Numbered from the stretch's first letter, positions 52,679 through 60,072 are shown. The stretch: DNA of 64,000 bases from Candidatus Melainabacteria bacterium (GCA_003258735.1 QHME01000003.1:121798-185797); one strand, 5' to 3'. The notes: a model not told the origin generated them from the letters alone. Translations and numbers: made by a program.

Positions 52679-52699
52679 GAGTTATGAAATTTCAATTCG

Positions 52700-52708
52700 T
52701 GTTATACT
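52700..52708 (+). promoter_or_regulatory. Extended -10 promoter of the ThiE-like gene
   Basis: TGT-TATACT (52700-52708), 23 nt before the ATG at 52732. It is divergent from the lipid-operon promoter. Confidence 0.5.
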
Positions 52709-52731
52709 AAAAATCACGAGGAGCGTCACAA

Positions 52732-53361
52732 ATGTGGGATAAATTAAAAGAACAACTCAATATTTTAAAATTGGAAAAGAAAAAATTATTTCTTATCACA
52801 AATTCAGACAAATTTCTATCAAAAGATGAATTTTTAGATGCAATCGCATCAGCTTTGCAAGGGGGAGTAGACATTTTAATGCTCCGCGAAAAAATTATCC
52901 CTGATAATGTTATTGTTGAACTCGGACACAAAATTCGTACACTCTGCGATGAATATGGAACAACCTTTATAATAAACGATAGAGCAGATATCGCACATAT
53001 CGTTGAGGCTGACGGAGTTCACCTTGGCGAAAACGACATTAGCGTACCAGATGCAAGAGAAGTTCTTGGACACAATGCGATTATCGGAAAAACTGTAACA
53101 AATCCCGATGACGTAATTCAAGCAGTAAATGACGGTGCAGATTACGTTATTATAGTAAATAATGATTCTATCGACTTTGAAATGATTAAATGGATTTATG
53201 AAAATATTGATATTCCAACATTCGTTACAGGTGCAATTGGCTTGGATGATACAGCCGAACTTGTTGCAAGAGGGGTTCAAAAAATTGCGATTACAGAACC
53301 AATCATGTATGCCAAAAGTCCTGAACATGCCGCAAGAGGGTTTTTAAGGCACTTGCCGTAG
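52732..53361 (+). CDS. ThiE/TenI-like phosphate-barrel protein
   Basis: A 209 aa TIM-barrel protein of the thiamine phosphate synthase family. It keeps ITNSDKF, GGVDILMLREK, INDRADIAHIVEADGVHLGEND and IIGKTV. In place of the family's GPIFPTxTK pyrophosphate segment it has DYVIIVNNDSIDFEM. The second half is therefore divergent. It may be a TenI-like protein without thiamine phosphate synthase activity. No thiamine genes are adjacent, so I give no gene symbol. Ribosome binding site GAGGAG. Confidence 0.7.
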   Translation: MWDKLKEQLNILKLEKKKLFLITNSDKFLSKDEFLDAIASALQGGVDILMLREKIIPDNVIVELGHKIRTLCDEYGTTFIINDRADIAHIVEADGVHLGENDISVPDAREVLGHNAIIGKTVTNPDDVIQAVNDGADYVIIVNNDSIDFEMIKWIYENIDIPTFVTGAIGLDDTAELVARGVQKIAITEPIMYAKSPEHAARGFLRHLP

Positions 53362-53366
53362 CTAGA

Positions 53367-53395
53367 GTGCGAGAAGGCAGGATGGCAAGAGGACA
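53367..53395 (-). repeat. Dispersed element, module C (reverse)
   Basis: Reverse complement reads CTCTTGCCATCCTGCCTTC, matching the C motif of 59548-59582. Lies just after the ThiE-like stop. Confidence 0.55.
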
Positions 53396-53406
53396 AACTT
53401 TTTAAC

Positions 53407-53442
53407 GTCATTCCGAACTTCTAAAAATAAATTCAAGATGAC
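53407..53442. repeat. Dispersed palindrome, module A (diverged)
   Basis: GTCATTCCGAA and TTCAAGATGAC are imperfect inverted arms, the same outer GTCATTC..GAC form as other A copies. Between the ThiE-like gene and the convergent GGDEF gene. Confidence 0.5.
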
Positions 53443-53452
53443 AGTTATACCA

Positions 53453-55465
53453 CTACACATTGGTAGTTAAAGATGGAGCAATTGAAATAAATTGACGAAC
53501 TAAATCACTATCCCATTGAACGCCAGCTCCTTCTCTCAAGATTGCACAAGCTTTTTCAATCGGCATACCTTTTCTGTAAGGTCTATCACTAACCAATGCG
53601 TGATAAGCATCCGCAACAGAAACTATTCTTGCCTCTAGAGGAATTTCATTACCTTTCAATCCTTCCGGATAACCTCTGCCATCAATTCTTTCATGGTGAT
53701 ATTTTACAATCGGAATAAGGTCTCTCAAAGCTTCATTTGGAGCTAAAACCTTTTCTGCACCAATTGTTGGGTGTTGTTTCATGATTTCCCACTCTTCATC
53801 AGTCAGTTTACCCGGTTTTTTCAATACACTTTCAGGAATACCGATTTTACCAACATCGTGAAGTAATGCACCAATTTTAATTCTTTCCACTTCATTTTCT
53901 GGGAGATTAACCGCACGTGCAAGAGCTTCCGCATACCTTGAAACAGAAGTAGAGTGACCTTTTGTGTAAGGGTCTTTGGCATCAATTGCACCTGCCAAAG
54001 ATGTAACCATTTCCATCAAATGAGTATGGTTCATAATTTCTTCATGATTAAATTTGTGAACCAATTCTTCTTCAAAATTTATACCAATTTGAGAATGACG
54101 TTTTGCCAAAACTTCAGCAAAAGAATTAAGCGCCATATCATCCCAAAAATTAAAGTCAGAAGAACTTACAATTGCAGACATGCCTTCTTTGTACCCTTTT
54201 GCTTGAGAAATAAACATTGCCTGTTCTGCCAAAATTAACAATTTTTCTTGATCCATAGTACATTCAGGGAATGTTGAAATTCCGACAGAAACTTTGATAG
54301 GTCCGACATCGTCCACAAAACAACAAGACAAGCAGTATGTAATATATTCTGCTAGATATTTTGCATCTTTTGTGTCTGTTTCAGGCATGATTACAGCAAT
54401 TTCATCTCCACCGTATCTACCTGCAGAATCATTCGCCCTGATATTTTGTTTAATCTTTTCTGCAATGGTTTTGATAACTTCATCACCTTTTGCATGCCCT
54501 AATTCTCTATTAATTTTTGAAATGTTATTTACATCAAACATGACAACCGAAAGTGAAGTGTTCGTATCTTTCGCTTTTGCAAGTTCTTTGGCAAGAATTT
54601 CTTGGAAACCTCTATGGTTATACAAAGATGTAAGTGTATCAGTATTGGCAAATTTGTTTGTTTGCTCCTGTAACTGAATATTATGAATAAACATTCCCAT
54701 ATAATTTGAGAAGAAGTTTACAATATTTGTATTGATATTTGAAATATTCTGCCCAACAAGCATTACACCAATGCATTTGTTAATTGAAATCATTGGAACA
54801 ATTACAGAGCTTGACTTTGCAAGATACGGAATATTCAAATAATTGATGTTGTCTTTATCTACAATAGATTTATTTTTAAAAGCCTGAATAATCGGATTGT
54901 TATCATCTGACATAAAAATCTTTGAAGAATAAGTATTTCCAGCTTTGCTATAAATTTTTAAATTGATGCATTTAGATTTTTCATGAAAAAGACCAAAACC
55001 TACAAAACTCCATTTTAATTGATTGACAAAAATGTTATTCAATTTCGAGAACAATTCAATCATACTCTTGTTGTTTTGAAAAGCATCCGAAATACCCTTC
55101 ATAACCTCAAAATAATTAACATTCGGATTCAAATTGTTATTAGTCACATAACTATTTGAATAATTTCTTGGTTTCGATTTCGTTGTATTGAAATTGTTAA
55201 TTGTTTCAACAATACTGTTTAAACTTGATTCTTCCGCAACAGAAAGCGGTTTTATTGTGTTATCAAGCTTTTTGGTAGTCTTTTTAGTCTCTCTTGTTTT
55301 TTTAGGCGCTTTTGGTTCTATAGGAGCAACAGTATCTTTTGGAACAGAAATCATTTTGAGACCTTCTACAGGCAATTTCACCTCACCTATTGGATTAGAA
55401 CTCAAATTATTCTGTTCTTTTGCTTTAGCTTTATTATTTAGTTTTTTACTATCTACTTTTTCCAA
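53453..55465 (-). CDS. GAF-GGDEF-HD-GYP cyclic-di-GMP protein
   Basis: A 670 aa protein. A Lys/Pro-rich disordered N-terminus (1-115) precedes a GAF-like domain (about 120-265), a diguanylate cyclase domain (275-430) with GGDEI at 352-356, and an HD-GYP phosphodiesterase domain with HD at 536-537, HH at 590-591 and GYP at 598-600. Both c-di-GMP synthesis and breakdown sites look intact, although the last residue of GGDEF is Ile. No membrane segment is seen. Start TTG at 55465 with GGTAGAG upstream. Monocistronic. Confidence 0.9.
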   Translation of the reverse strand: MEKVDSKKLNNKAKAKEQNNLSSNPIGEVKLPVEGLKMISVPKDTVAPIEPKAPKKTRETKKTTKKLDNTIKPLSVAEESSLNSIVETINNFNTTKSKPRNYSNSYVTNNNLNPNVNYFEVMKGISDAFQNNKSMIELFSKLNNIFVNQLKWSFVGFGLFHEKSKCINLKIYSKAGNTYSSKIFMSDDNNPIIQAFKNKSIVDKDNINYLNIPYLAKSSSVIVPMISINKCIGVMLVGQNISNINTNIVNFFSNYMGMFIHNIQLQEQTNKFANTDTLTSLYNHRGFQEILAKELAKAKDTNTSLSVVMFDVNNISKINRELGHAKGDEVIKTIAEKIKQNIRANDSAGRYGGDEIAVIMPETDTKDAKYLAEYITYCLSCCFVDDVGPIKVSVGISTFPECTMDQEKLLILAEQAMFISQAKGYKEGMSAIVSSSDFNFWDDMALNSFAEVLAKRHSQIGINFEEELVHKFNHEEIMNHTHLMEMVTSLAGAIDAKDPYTKGHSTSVSRYAEALARAVNLPENEVERIKIGALLHDVGKIGIPESVLKKPGKLTDEEWEIMKQHPTIGAEKVLAPNEALRDLIPIVKYHHERIDGRGYPEGLKGNEIPLEARIVSVADAYHALVSDRPYRKGMPIEKACAILREGAGVQWDSDLVRQFISIAPSLTTNV

Positions 55466-55588
55466 AAGACTCTACCTATAATTTCCTTATATAAATACTG
55501 TAAAAAAATTAATTGACTTTACTGTCACAAAATTTTACATTACTCAACAATTCTACCTCATATACCAGCAAAATCAATACTTCAAACA

Positions 55589-55618
55589 GACGGCAAATTT
55601 GTAAATACAAATGTCGTC
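55589..55618. repeat. Hairpin in the non-coding island
   Basis: GACG(G)CAAATTTGTA against TACAAATGTCGTC, with a near-perfect stem and a short loop. Not obviously related to modules A-D. Confidence 0.55.
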
Positions 55619-55731
55619 AAACGAGTCCTTCATACTAATTTTTCTACTACATATATAGTATGACGCATGTTTTATGTTTTGGCTAGTGGCATTGAGGGAA
55701 ATGTTAATTTATGTGAATGTATTTCATTGAA

Positions 55732-55834
55732 GTCAGGAGGGTAAGAAGGCAAGCTATTTAAAATCGTAGGTCTGCTTTACTAAGCCGACAAATTTAAACA
55801 GGTGGGCTAGTGAGCCCACCCTACTTTAGCTTTT
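55732..55834 (-). repeat. Composite dispersed element, modules D-B-C (reverse copy)
   Basis: Read on the minus strand: D hairpin GGTGGGCT..AGCCCACC (55801-55820), B hairpin (55770-55789), and then the C motif. The 51 nt at 55784-55834 are the reverse complement of 59470-59520 with a single difference. Confidence 0.85.
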
Positions 55835-55987
55835 AGCATTAAAATCCGACAATAGCCATAAGTGAACAATCAAACAAAACGAGTAGACGATAAAAGCCGA
55901 ATTTGTTTGAGGAACGAAGTGACGAGTTATTCGGCTACTATACAAGTTTTTAGTTTGATGTGAATGTTGGCGTGTCGGTGGTTTTGC

Positions 55988-56026
55988 GGTGCTTTTGCTA
56001 CCAAAAGCACCCCTGCACGGAGTGCA
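55988..56026. repeat. Two adjacent hairpins
   Basis: GGTGCTTTTG (55988-55997) with CAAAAGCACC (56002-56011), a perfect 10-bp stem, then TGCAC-GGA-GTGCA (56014-56026), a perfect 5-bp stem. Confidence 0.7.
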
Positions 56027-56097
56027 TGAAAAAGAATAATTTGATAGGCTTTGCCCCCTCTCCCTTCCCCTCTCCCACAAGGGGCGAGGAAACTTGT

Positions 56098-56191
56098 GTC
56101 ACCCTGAACTTGTTTCAGGGTCTCTAATATTACAAATTCTGTAAAAGACTAATATGTCTTATTAGAGATTCCAAAACGAGTTCAGAATAAC
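56098..56191. repeat. Dispersed intergenic element, module A (copy 2, longest)
   Basis: A 94-nt near-palindrome. Its outer arms of about 32 nt match each other with some changes (left CACCCTGAACTTGTTTCAGG, right ending GAGTTCAGAATAAC, inner TCTCTAATA / TATTAGAGA), with about 30 nt between. Homologous to 12519-12607. Confidence 0.8.
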
Positions 56192-56199
56192 TTCAAACC

Positions 56200-56583
56200 C
56201 TACCAAACAACTTTTTCAATAAGTTCAATTTCATAACCGTCAGGGTCTTTTACAAATGCAATTTTTGAACCTTTTCCATTTAGGTCAAACGGTTCGTACA
56301 AATATTTGTACCCAAGTGAGGTCATTTTTTCGTTGAATTTGTCAAAAGAATCAACAGAAAAAGCCAAATGTCCAAAACCTGAACCTAATTCATAACCATT
56401 TGCAGGAGTTTCATCATTCACAGTCAATTCTAATTGAGTTGTTCCATCTTCATCATTCAAAAAATATAACCAGCAATCTTCAAGTCTTTTTTTGTGGTCA
56501 AGTTTCATATTCAAAAGTTTTGTATAAAATCTCAAACTTTCATCAACATTTTTTACTCTAATCATTGTATGTAATAGTTTCAT
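56200..56583 (-). CDS. gloA: Glyoxalase I (lactoylglutathione lyase-like)
   Basis: A 127 aa vicinal-oxygen-chelate protein. HTMIRVKNVDESLRFY with the first metal histidine, LELTVND, GHLAFSVD (second His) and DPDGYEIELIE (Glu ligand) follow the GloA pattern for detoxifying methylglyoxal. I chose ATG 56583, with AAAGGAGA upstream, over 11 upstream codons. Monocistronic. Confidence 0.88.
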   Translation of the reverse strand: MKLLHTMIRVKNVDESLRFYTKLLNMKLDHKKRLEDCWLYFLNDEDGTTQLELTVNDETPANGYELGSGFGHLAFSVDSFDKFNEKMTSLGYKYLYEPFDLNGKGSKIAFVKDPDGYEIELIEKVVW

Positions 56584-56716
56584 ATTGTCTCTCCTTTTTA
56601 TAAATTTCGACTTCATAATAACACGAAAAAATCTCCTTTAAATAGAGGATGGTATTAATAGGTTAAACAATTAAAATATTATTAGGAGATTCTAGTAATA
56701 ATTTTGGGAGGTTTAT

Positions 56717-56953
56717 ATGGATAGAAAGTTTCTAAACGATTTAGACATGTATATGCCGGCTAACGAAGAAATGTCTGTATCTATCACCCAAAATTGGACA
56801 GAACAGGCACTTGAATGTTATTCAATAAACTGTGATTGCAAAAAATGTTCTTTGCGAAACGGACACTATTCTTTCATCTGCCAAATGCCAAAAGTTATCG
56901 ATACACTAATTCAGACAGTGGGCTTGCCTGAAAATGAATTAAAAACAGCATAA
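56717..56953 (+). CDS. Small Cys-rich hypothetical protein
   Basis: A 78 aa protein with a very good ribosome binding site (GGGAGG). The core has C34-x4-C39-x-C41-x2-C44 and C55 (segment ECYSINCDCKKCSL), and the C-terminus is a helix ending GLPENELKTA. The cysteines suggest a metal site or Fe-S cluster, but the spacing fits no family I know. Followed by a terminator. Confidence 0.6.
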   Translation: MDRKFLNDLDMYMPANEEMSVSITQNWTEQALECYSINCDCKKCSLRNGHYSFICQMPKVIDTLIQTVGLPENELKTA

Positions 56954-57008
56954 TTTTTAGAAAATTACAACCCTGAACCAACTTCTTACTTTTAAAAAGT
57001 AAAAAAAT

Positions 57009-57037
57009 AGCCATAAATTAATTTTTATGGCTTTTTA
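57009..57037. terminator. Bidirectional rho-independent terminator
   Basis: AGCCATAAA (57009-57017) pairs with TTTATGGCT (57024-57032), with an A-run before and a T-run after. It serves the plus-strand gene ending at 56953 and the minus-strand gene ending at 57064. Confidence 0.8.
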
Positions 57038-57063
57038 TTTATTATGTATGTGTCTGGTAGTCG

Positions 57064-57294
57064 TTAATCCTTGGCAAATTCATTTTCGTGGAAGTGTAGT
57101 AACCGTGCCAAATGCCACTGTTTTGCCTGAATTTCTTGAATACGGTCTTTTATACCATCAAGTTCTTGTAAAAGTGTTTGCAGGTCTTTGTTGTGCCGAG
57201 CATACACCGCAGAAATAGGCATTTGCTCTTCTGTCGTATCTTCCGCCCAACTTGGCAGAAAGCAACCTTTTTCAAACATTTCTCTTTCGTTCAT
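57064..57294 (-). CDS. Small coiled-coil hypothetical protein
   Basis: 76 aa from ATG 57294 (TGGAG upstream; the open frame can extend 5 codons to a TTG that would overlap the ribosome binding site). N-terminus MNEREMFEKGCFLPSWAED, then a heptad-like helix LQTLLQELDGIKDRIQEIQA and a His-rich end (HLARLLHFHENEF). No known family. Second gene of a two-gene unit with 57323. Confidence 0.55.
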   Translation of the reverse strand: MNEREMFEKGCFLPSWAEDTTEEQMPISAVYARHNKDLQTLLQELDGIKDRIQEIQAKQWHLARLLHFHENEFAKD

Positions 57295-57322
57295 ATCACA
57301 TATCTCCAAAATCTAACAGCTA

Positions 57323-57529
57323 TTATTGATCAGTCAACAATGAATGGAAAAAGTCCACCAATTTGAAATTTCCATACTTAAATGCATACGGTTTTTTCGC
57401 ATATTCATTGTTAGTAATTTTGTTTAAGGTATTCATTTCTTCATCTGACAACGCGCCAAAATCAAAACTTGTCATTTCAGCATAATCTACCATCAAATCT
57501 TCAACATCCATAATCTTTTTATCTGCCAT
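57323..57529 (-). CDS. Small acidic hypothetical protein
   Basis: A 68 aa protein with a clear ribosome binding site (AAGGAG). Two helical stretches (MDVEDLMVDYAEM, LSDEEMNTLNKITN) and the end YGNFKLVDFFHSLLTDQ. Not recognised. Divergent from murA; the intervening region carries the paired 14-bp sites. Confidence 0.55.
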   Translation of the reverse strand: MADKKIMDVEDLMVDYAEMTSFDFGALSDEEMNTLNKITNNEYAKKPYAFKYGNFKLVDFFHSLLTDQ

Positions 57530-57613
57530 TTCTACACTCCTTAAAGTTTTTTCTGATTACAGATTTGTTATCGGATGTGTTGAAGAAAATCTTTAGAAAA
57601 AGAAATGGTTTTG

Positions 57614-57657
57614 TTACATATTTTAACAAACCATCGACTTTCTTTACATATTGTAAC
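57614..57657. promoter_or_regulatory. Twin 14-bp operator-like sites before murA
   Basis: TTACATATTTTAAC (57614-57627) and TTACATATTGTAAC (57644-57657) differ at one base and start exactly 30 bp apart. Each has dyad character (GTTA..TAAC or TTAC-ATATT-GTAA). The second ends 3 bp before the murA -35 box. Confidence 0.5.
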
Positions 57658-57660
57658 TTC

Positions 57661-57689
57661 TTTACAACAAACATCCCTGCTTGTATTAT
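57661..57689 (+). promoter_or_regulatory. Promoter of murA
   Basis: TTTACA (57661-57666), 17 bp, TATTAT (57684-57689), with a leader of roughly 37 nt. Confidence 0.6.
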
Positions 57690-57733
57690 TATATTAGTGA
57701 AGATATGACAAAAGATTTCTTTCGGAGGCAAAC

Positions 57734-59053
57734 TTGGTAGAAAGATTTTATATAAAAGGCGGAACCCCATTAAAAGGCGAAGTTTCGATAGGCGGGGCTA
57801 AAAACTCAGTATTAAAATTGATGGCAGCAGCATTGCTTGCTAAAGGTGAATCAAAAATATATAACGTACCTGATTTGACAGACGTTGATATTATGCTCAG
57901 CGTTATTGAACAATTAGGTGCAAAAACGAATTATGACAAAAAAGAAAAATCAGTAACGATTGATGCAACAAATATCACAAGCATTACAGCAACTTATGAA
58001 CTTGTTAGCAAAATGAGAGCATCTTTCATCGTGTTAGGTGCTTTGGTTTCAAGATGTAAAGAAGCTAAAGTTGCACTCCCTGGTGGCTGCGCTATTGGCG
58101 AAAGAAGAGTTGACTTCCATATTAGAGGACTTGAGGCTCTTGGTGCAAAAATCAAAATAGAAAACGGTTATGTTCATGCAAAAGCTCCAAAACTTGTTGG
58201 TGCTGAAGTTTGCTTAGACTTGCCGTCAGTTGGTGCAACAGAAAATATTATGTTGGCATCTGTTTTGGCTGAAGGTTCTTCAAGAATCCAAAACGCAGCA
58301 CAAGAACCTGAAATTGTTGACTTGGCTAACTTCTTGAACACAATGGGCGCAGATATCGTTGGTGCAGGTACTTCTGAAATCATTATCAATGGTGTTAAGC
58401 AAGATGACCTTCATCCAATCGAATACACAACAATCCCTGATAGAATAGAGGCAGGAACCTACATGACTGCAATTATTGCAACAAAAGGTAAAGGTATTAT
58501 CAAAAATATCTACCCTGCTCACTTGACATTCTTTACAGATAAATTGTTAAAAATGGGTGCAAATATTAAACTTTTAGACCCAACATCAATGGAAGTTAGT
58601 TGCAAAAACAGATTAAATTCTATCAACTTTGTTACTCAACCATACCCCGGATTCCCAACAGACTTGCAGTCTATGGCAATGACACTTTTGACAACCGCAA
58701 ACGGTGTTGGCATAATTACAGAAAGTTTGTACGAAAACAGATTTATGCAAGTACCTGATTTGAACAGAATGGGTGCAGATATTCATCAAGACAGAAACCA
58801 CGCAATCGTGAAAGGTGTAAAAAAACTTTCAGGTACAACATTAACAGCAAGTGACCTTAGAGCAGGTGCGTCTTTGGTTGTAGCCGCATTGATGGCTGAA
58901 GGTAATTCTGTTGTCGAAAAAATACATCATATAGATAGAGGATACGAAAATTTTGAATATAAGTTAGGATTGTTAGGAGGGAAAATCGAGCGCAGAGACG
59001 ACGATGCCCATGTAAACCTAACGGAGGGTACACATAATGAGTCCTACTTATAA
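57734..59053 (+). CDS. murA: UDP-N-acetylglucosamine 1-carboxyvinyltransferase
   Basis: First committed step of peptidoglycan synthesis, transferring enolpyruvate to UDP-GlcNAc; fosfomycin target. The 439 aa protein has K23-N24 (GGAKNS), the catalytic C119 in LPGGCAIGERRVDFH, and the PDRIEAGTYM and GGYENFEYKL-like C-terminal segments. Cys (not Asp) at 119 predicts the fosfomycin-sensitive type. Start TTG at 57734 with CGGAGG upstream. It overlaps the next gene by 17 nt. Confidence 0.96.
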   Translation: MVERFYIKGGTPLKGEVSIGGAKNSVLKLMAAALLAKGESKIYNVPDLTDVDIMLSVIEQLGAKTNYDKKEKSVTIDATNITSITATYELVSKMRASFIVLGALVSRCKEAKVALPGGCAIGERRVDFHIRGLEALGAKIKIENGYVHAKAPKLVGAEVCLDLPSVGATENIMLASVLAEGSSRIQNAAQEPEIVDLANFLNTMGADIVGAGTSEIIINGVKQDDLHPIEYTTIPDRIEAGTYMTAIIATKGKGIIKNIYPAHLTFFTDKLLKMGANIKLLDPTSMEVSCKNRLNSINFVTQPYPGFPTDLQSMAMTLLTTANGVGIITESLYENRFMQVPDLNRMGADIHQDRNHAIVKGVKKLSGTTLTASDLRAGASLVVAALMAEGNSVVEKIHHIDRGYENFEYKLGLLGGKIERRDDDAHVNLTEGTHNESYL

Positions 59054-59375
59054 ACGTTGGTATGATCATGACCCATTATTATTAGAAGTAATTGAACTCT
59101 TGAGAAATTATCAAACAGAACTAAGAGCTCAGGCAGAGATTTTCTTGCAAAAGATTGAAGAAAAAGTTTCAAAAGAAACTATCGACAAGTTTTATGCAAT
59201 GGTTAAGCCGGTTAATGCAAATAACAGATGGTATGACAAAGATCCTGTAATTTCTAAAACTGTAGAAATATTACGAATTGTCCCACCTGAGGCGCAAAGA
59301 TTATGTGCTCAAAATTTCATCAAAACCTTGAAAGAAATGGGTATTGAGTACGAAAGTCCGAATGTAAAATTATAA
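59037..59375 (+). CDS. Duplicated RWYD-motif small protein, coupled to murA
   Basis: A 112 aa protein with two related halves. Residues 7-42 begin RWYDHDPLLLEVIELLR, and residues 64-100 begin RWYDKDPVISKTVEILR; each is followed by a helix with AQ at the same place (LRAQAEIFLQKIEE, LCAQNFIKTLKE). No membrane helix. It starts 17 nt inside murA with a strong ribosome binding site CGGAGGG, and a terminator follows. The tie to murA suggests a role in cell-wall control, but that is inference. Confidence 0.65.
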   Translation: MSPTYKRWYDHDPLLLEVIELLRNYQTELRAQAEIFLQKIEEKVSKETIDKFYAMVKPVNANNRWYDKDPVISKTVEILRIVPPEAQRLCAQNFIKTLKEMGIEYESPNVKL

Positions 59376-59400
59376 GTAAAAATATAGGTTAGGTAGTAGG

Positions 59401-59436
59401 AAAAAACTCTGAAATTAAATTTCAGAGTTTTTTAAT
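59401..59436 (+). terminator. Rho-independent terminator of the murA unit
   Basis: AAAAAACTCTGAAATT (59401-59416) pairs with AATTTCAGAGTTTTTT (59418-59433). A long perfect stem with a T-run. Confidence 0.87.
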
Positions 59437-59469
59437 TTTTGAAACAATAACCTACGTGTTGCTAATGAT

Positions 59470-59582
59470 AAAAGCTAAAGTAGGGTGGGCTAACTAGCCC
59501 ACCTGTTTAAATTTGTCGGCATCGCAAAGCCGACCTATAAATTTAAGTAGCCAGACATCCAGCCTTCTTGCCTTCCTGCCCT
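59470..59582 (+). repeat. Composite dispersed element, modules D-B-C
   Basis: D hairpin GGTGGGCT-AACT-AGCCCACC (59484-59503), B hairpin GTCGGC..GCCGAC (59515-59534), AAATTTAAGTAGCC, then the C motif ATCCAGCCTTCTTGCC with following CTTCCTGCC. Its first 51 nt match 55784-55834 in reverse with one change. Confidence 0.85.
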
Positions 59583-59592
59583 CTAAACAAGC

Positions 59593-59907
59593 CTATTTCA
59601 CGCTTATATAGAACTTATAAAGCAATCTCAAAATTTTTTCATCTGATTCAATAGCATGGACAAGTTCATGTTTTATTTCATTCGCAGGCTTTAATGGCTG
59701 AAACATATATAACTCATAAACTTCCACCCCAAAAACTTGTGCAAGTTTTTGCAACGTCTCAATTGATGGTGCGAACTTCCCAGTCTCAAAATAACTGATA
59801 TTTGGAGTGCCGATTCCAACCTTTTCTGCAAGCTGTTCTTGCGTGTATTTGTGAGCTTTTCTTAGTTCCTTTATTTTCTTACCAAGTAAAAGTTTAATAT
59901 TTTCCAT
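59593..59907 (-). CDS. XRE-family HTH transcriptional regulator
   Basis: A 104 aa protein. The HTH_3 domain (about 9-62) is clear: IKELRKAHKYTQEQLAEKVG, then TPNISYFETGKFAPSIETL and LAQVFGVEVYELY. The C-terminal 40 residues are helical and may dimerise. It is divergent from the prepilin gene at 60073, and the 165-bp region between them has one palindrome on each promoter, so it probably regulates itself and the pilin. Confidence 0.85.
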   Translation of the reverse strand: MENIKLLLGKKIKELRKAHKYTQEQLAEKVGIGTPNISYFETGKFAPSIETLQKLAQVFGVEVYELYMFQPLKPANEIKHELVHAIESDEKILRLLYKFYISVK

Positions 59908-59960
59908 ACTACCTCTGGAAATTATTATTATAAGAACTCAAACAAAATAAAATACAATCA

Positions 59961-59976
59961 TACATTATAAAATGTA
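59961..59976. promoter_or_regulatory. Palindrome on the XRE promoter
   Basis: TACATT-ATAA-AATGTA is a perfect 6-bp dyad. It overlaps the minus-strand TATAAT (59964-59969) that would be the -10 box of the XRE gene. Confidence 0.55.
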
Positions 59977-60005
59977 TTGACATATACTATACAATAGTAT
60001 AAATT
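59977..60005 (+). promoter_or_regulatory. Promoter of the prepilin gene with embedded operator
   Basis: A consensus TTGACA (59977-59982), 17 bp, TAAATT (60000-60005). The spacer and -10 hold a perfect 8-bp palindrome TATACTAT-ACA-ATAGTATA (59983-60001). A further TACTAT half-site lies at 60014-60019. Confidence 0.65.
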
Positions 60006-60072
60006 TAATATTGTACTATATATAATTTAGTTATTATACAGTTATATTAGATAAATAACAGGAGCAGACATA

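Larger units (their letters stand above)
55466..56199. other. Palindrome-rich non-coding island
   Basis: 734 bases without a supported gene. From left to right: the upstream region of the GGDEF gene; a hairpin 55589-55618; a reverse composite C-B-D element 55732-55834; hairpin arms 55895-55902 / 55929-55936; a perfect 10-bp hairpin 55988-56011; a small hairpin 56014-56026; a C/T-rich tract near 56055-56085; and module A at 56098-56191. The minus-strand open frame at 55826-56080 is built from these palindromes and has no ribosome binding site. Confidence 0.7.

Noticed and set aside
54294..54677. 127-aa plus-strand open frame within the GGDEF/HD-GYP gene
   Set aside because: Antisense shadow of a gene with full catalytic motifs; no ribosome binding site.
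55826..56080. 84-aa minus-strand open frame (MWERGRERGQSLSN...)
   Set aside because: Built from palindromic repeats and a C/T-rich tract, unusual Pro/Ser/Thr/Arg composition, no ribosome binding site.
57519..57770. 83-aa minus-strand open frame overlapping the murA start
   Set aside because: Overlaps the promoter and start of murA and the start of the 57323 gene; no ribosome binding site.
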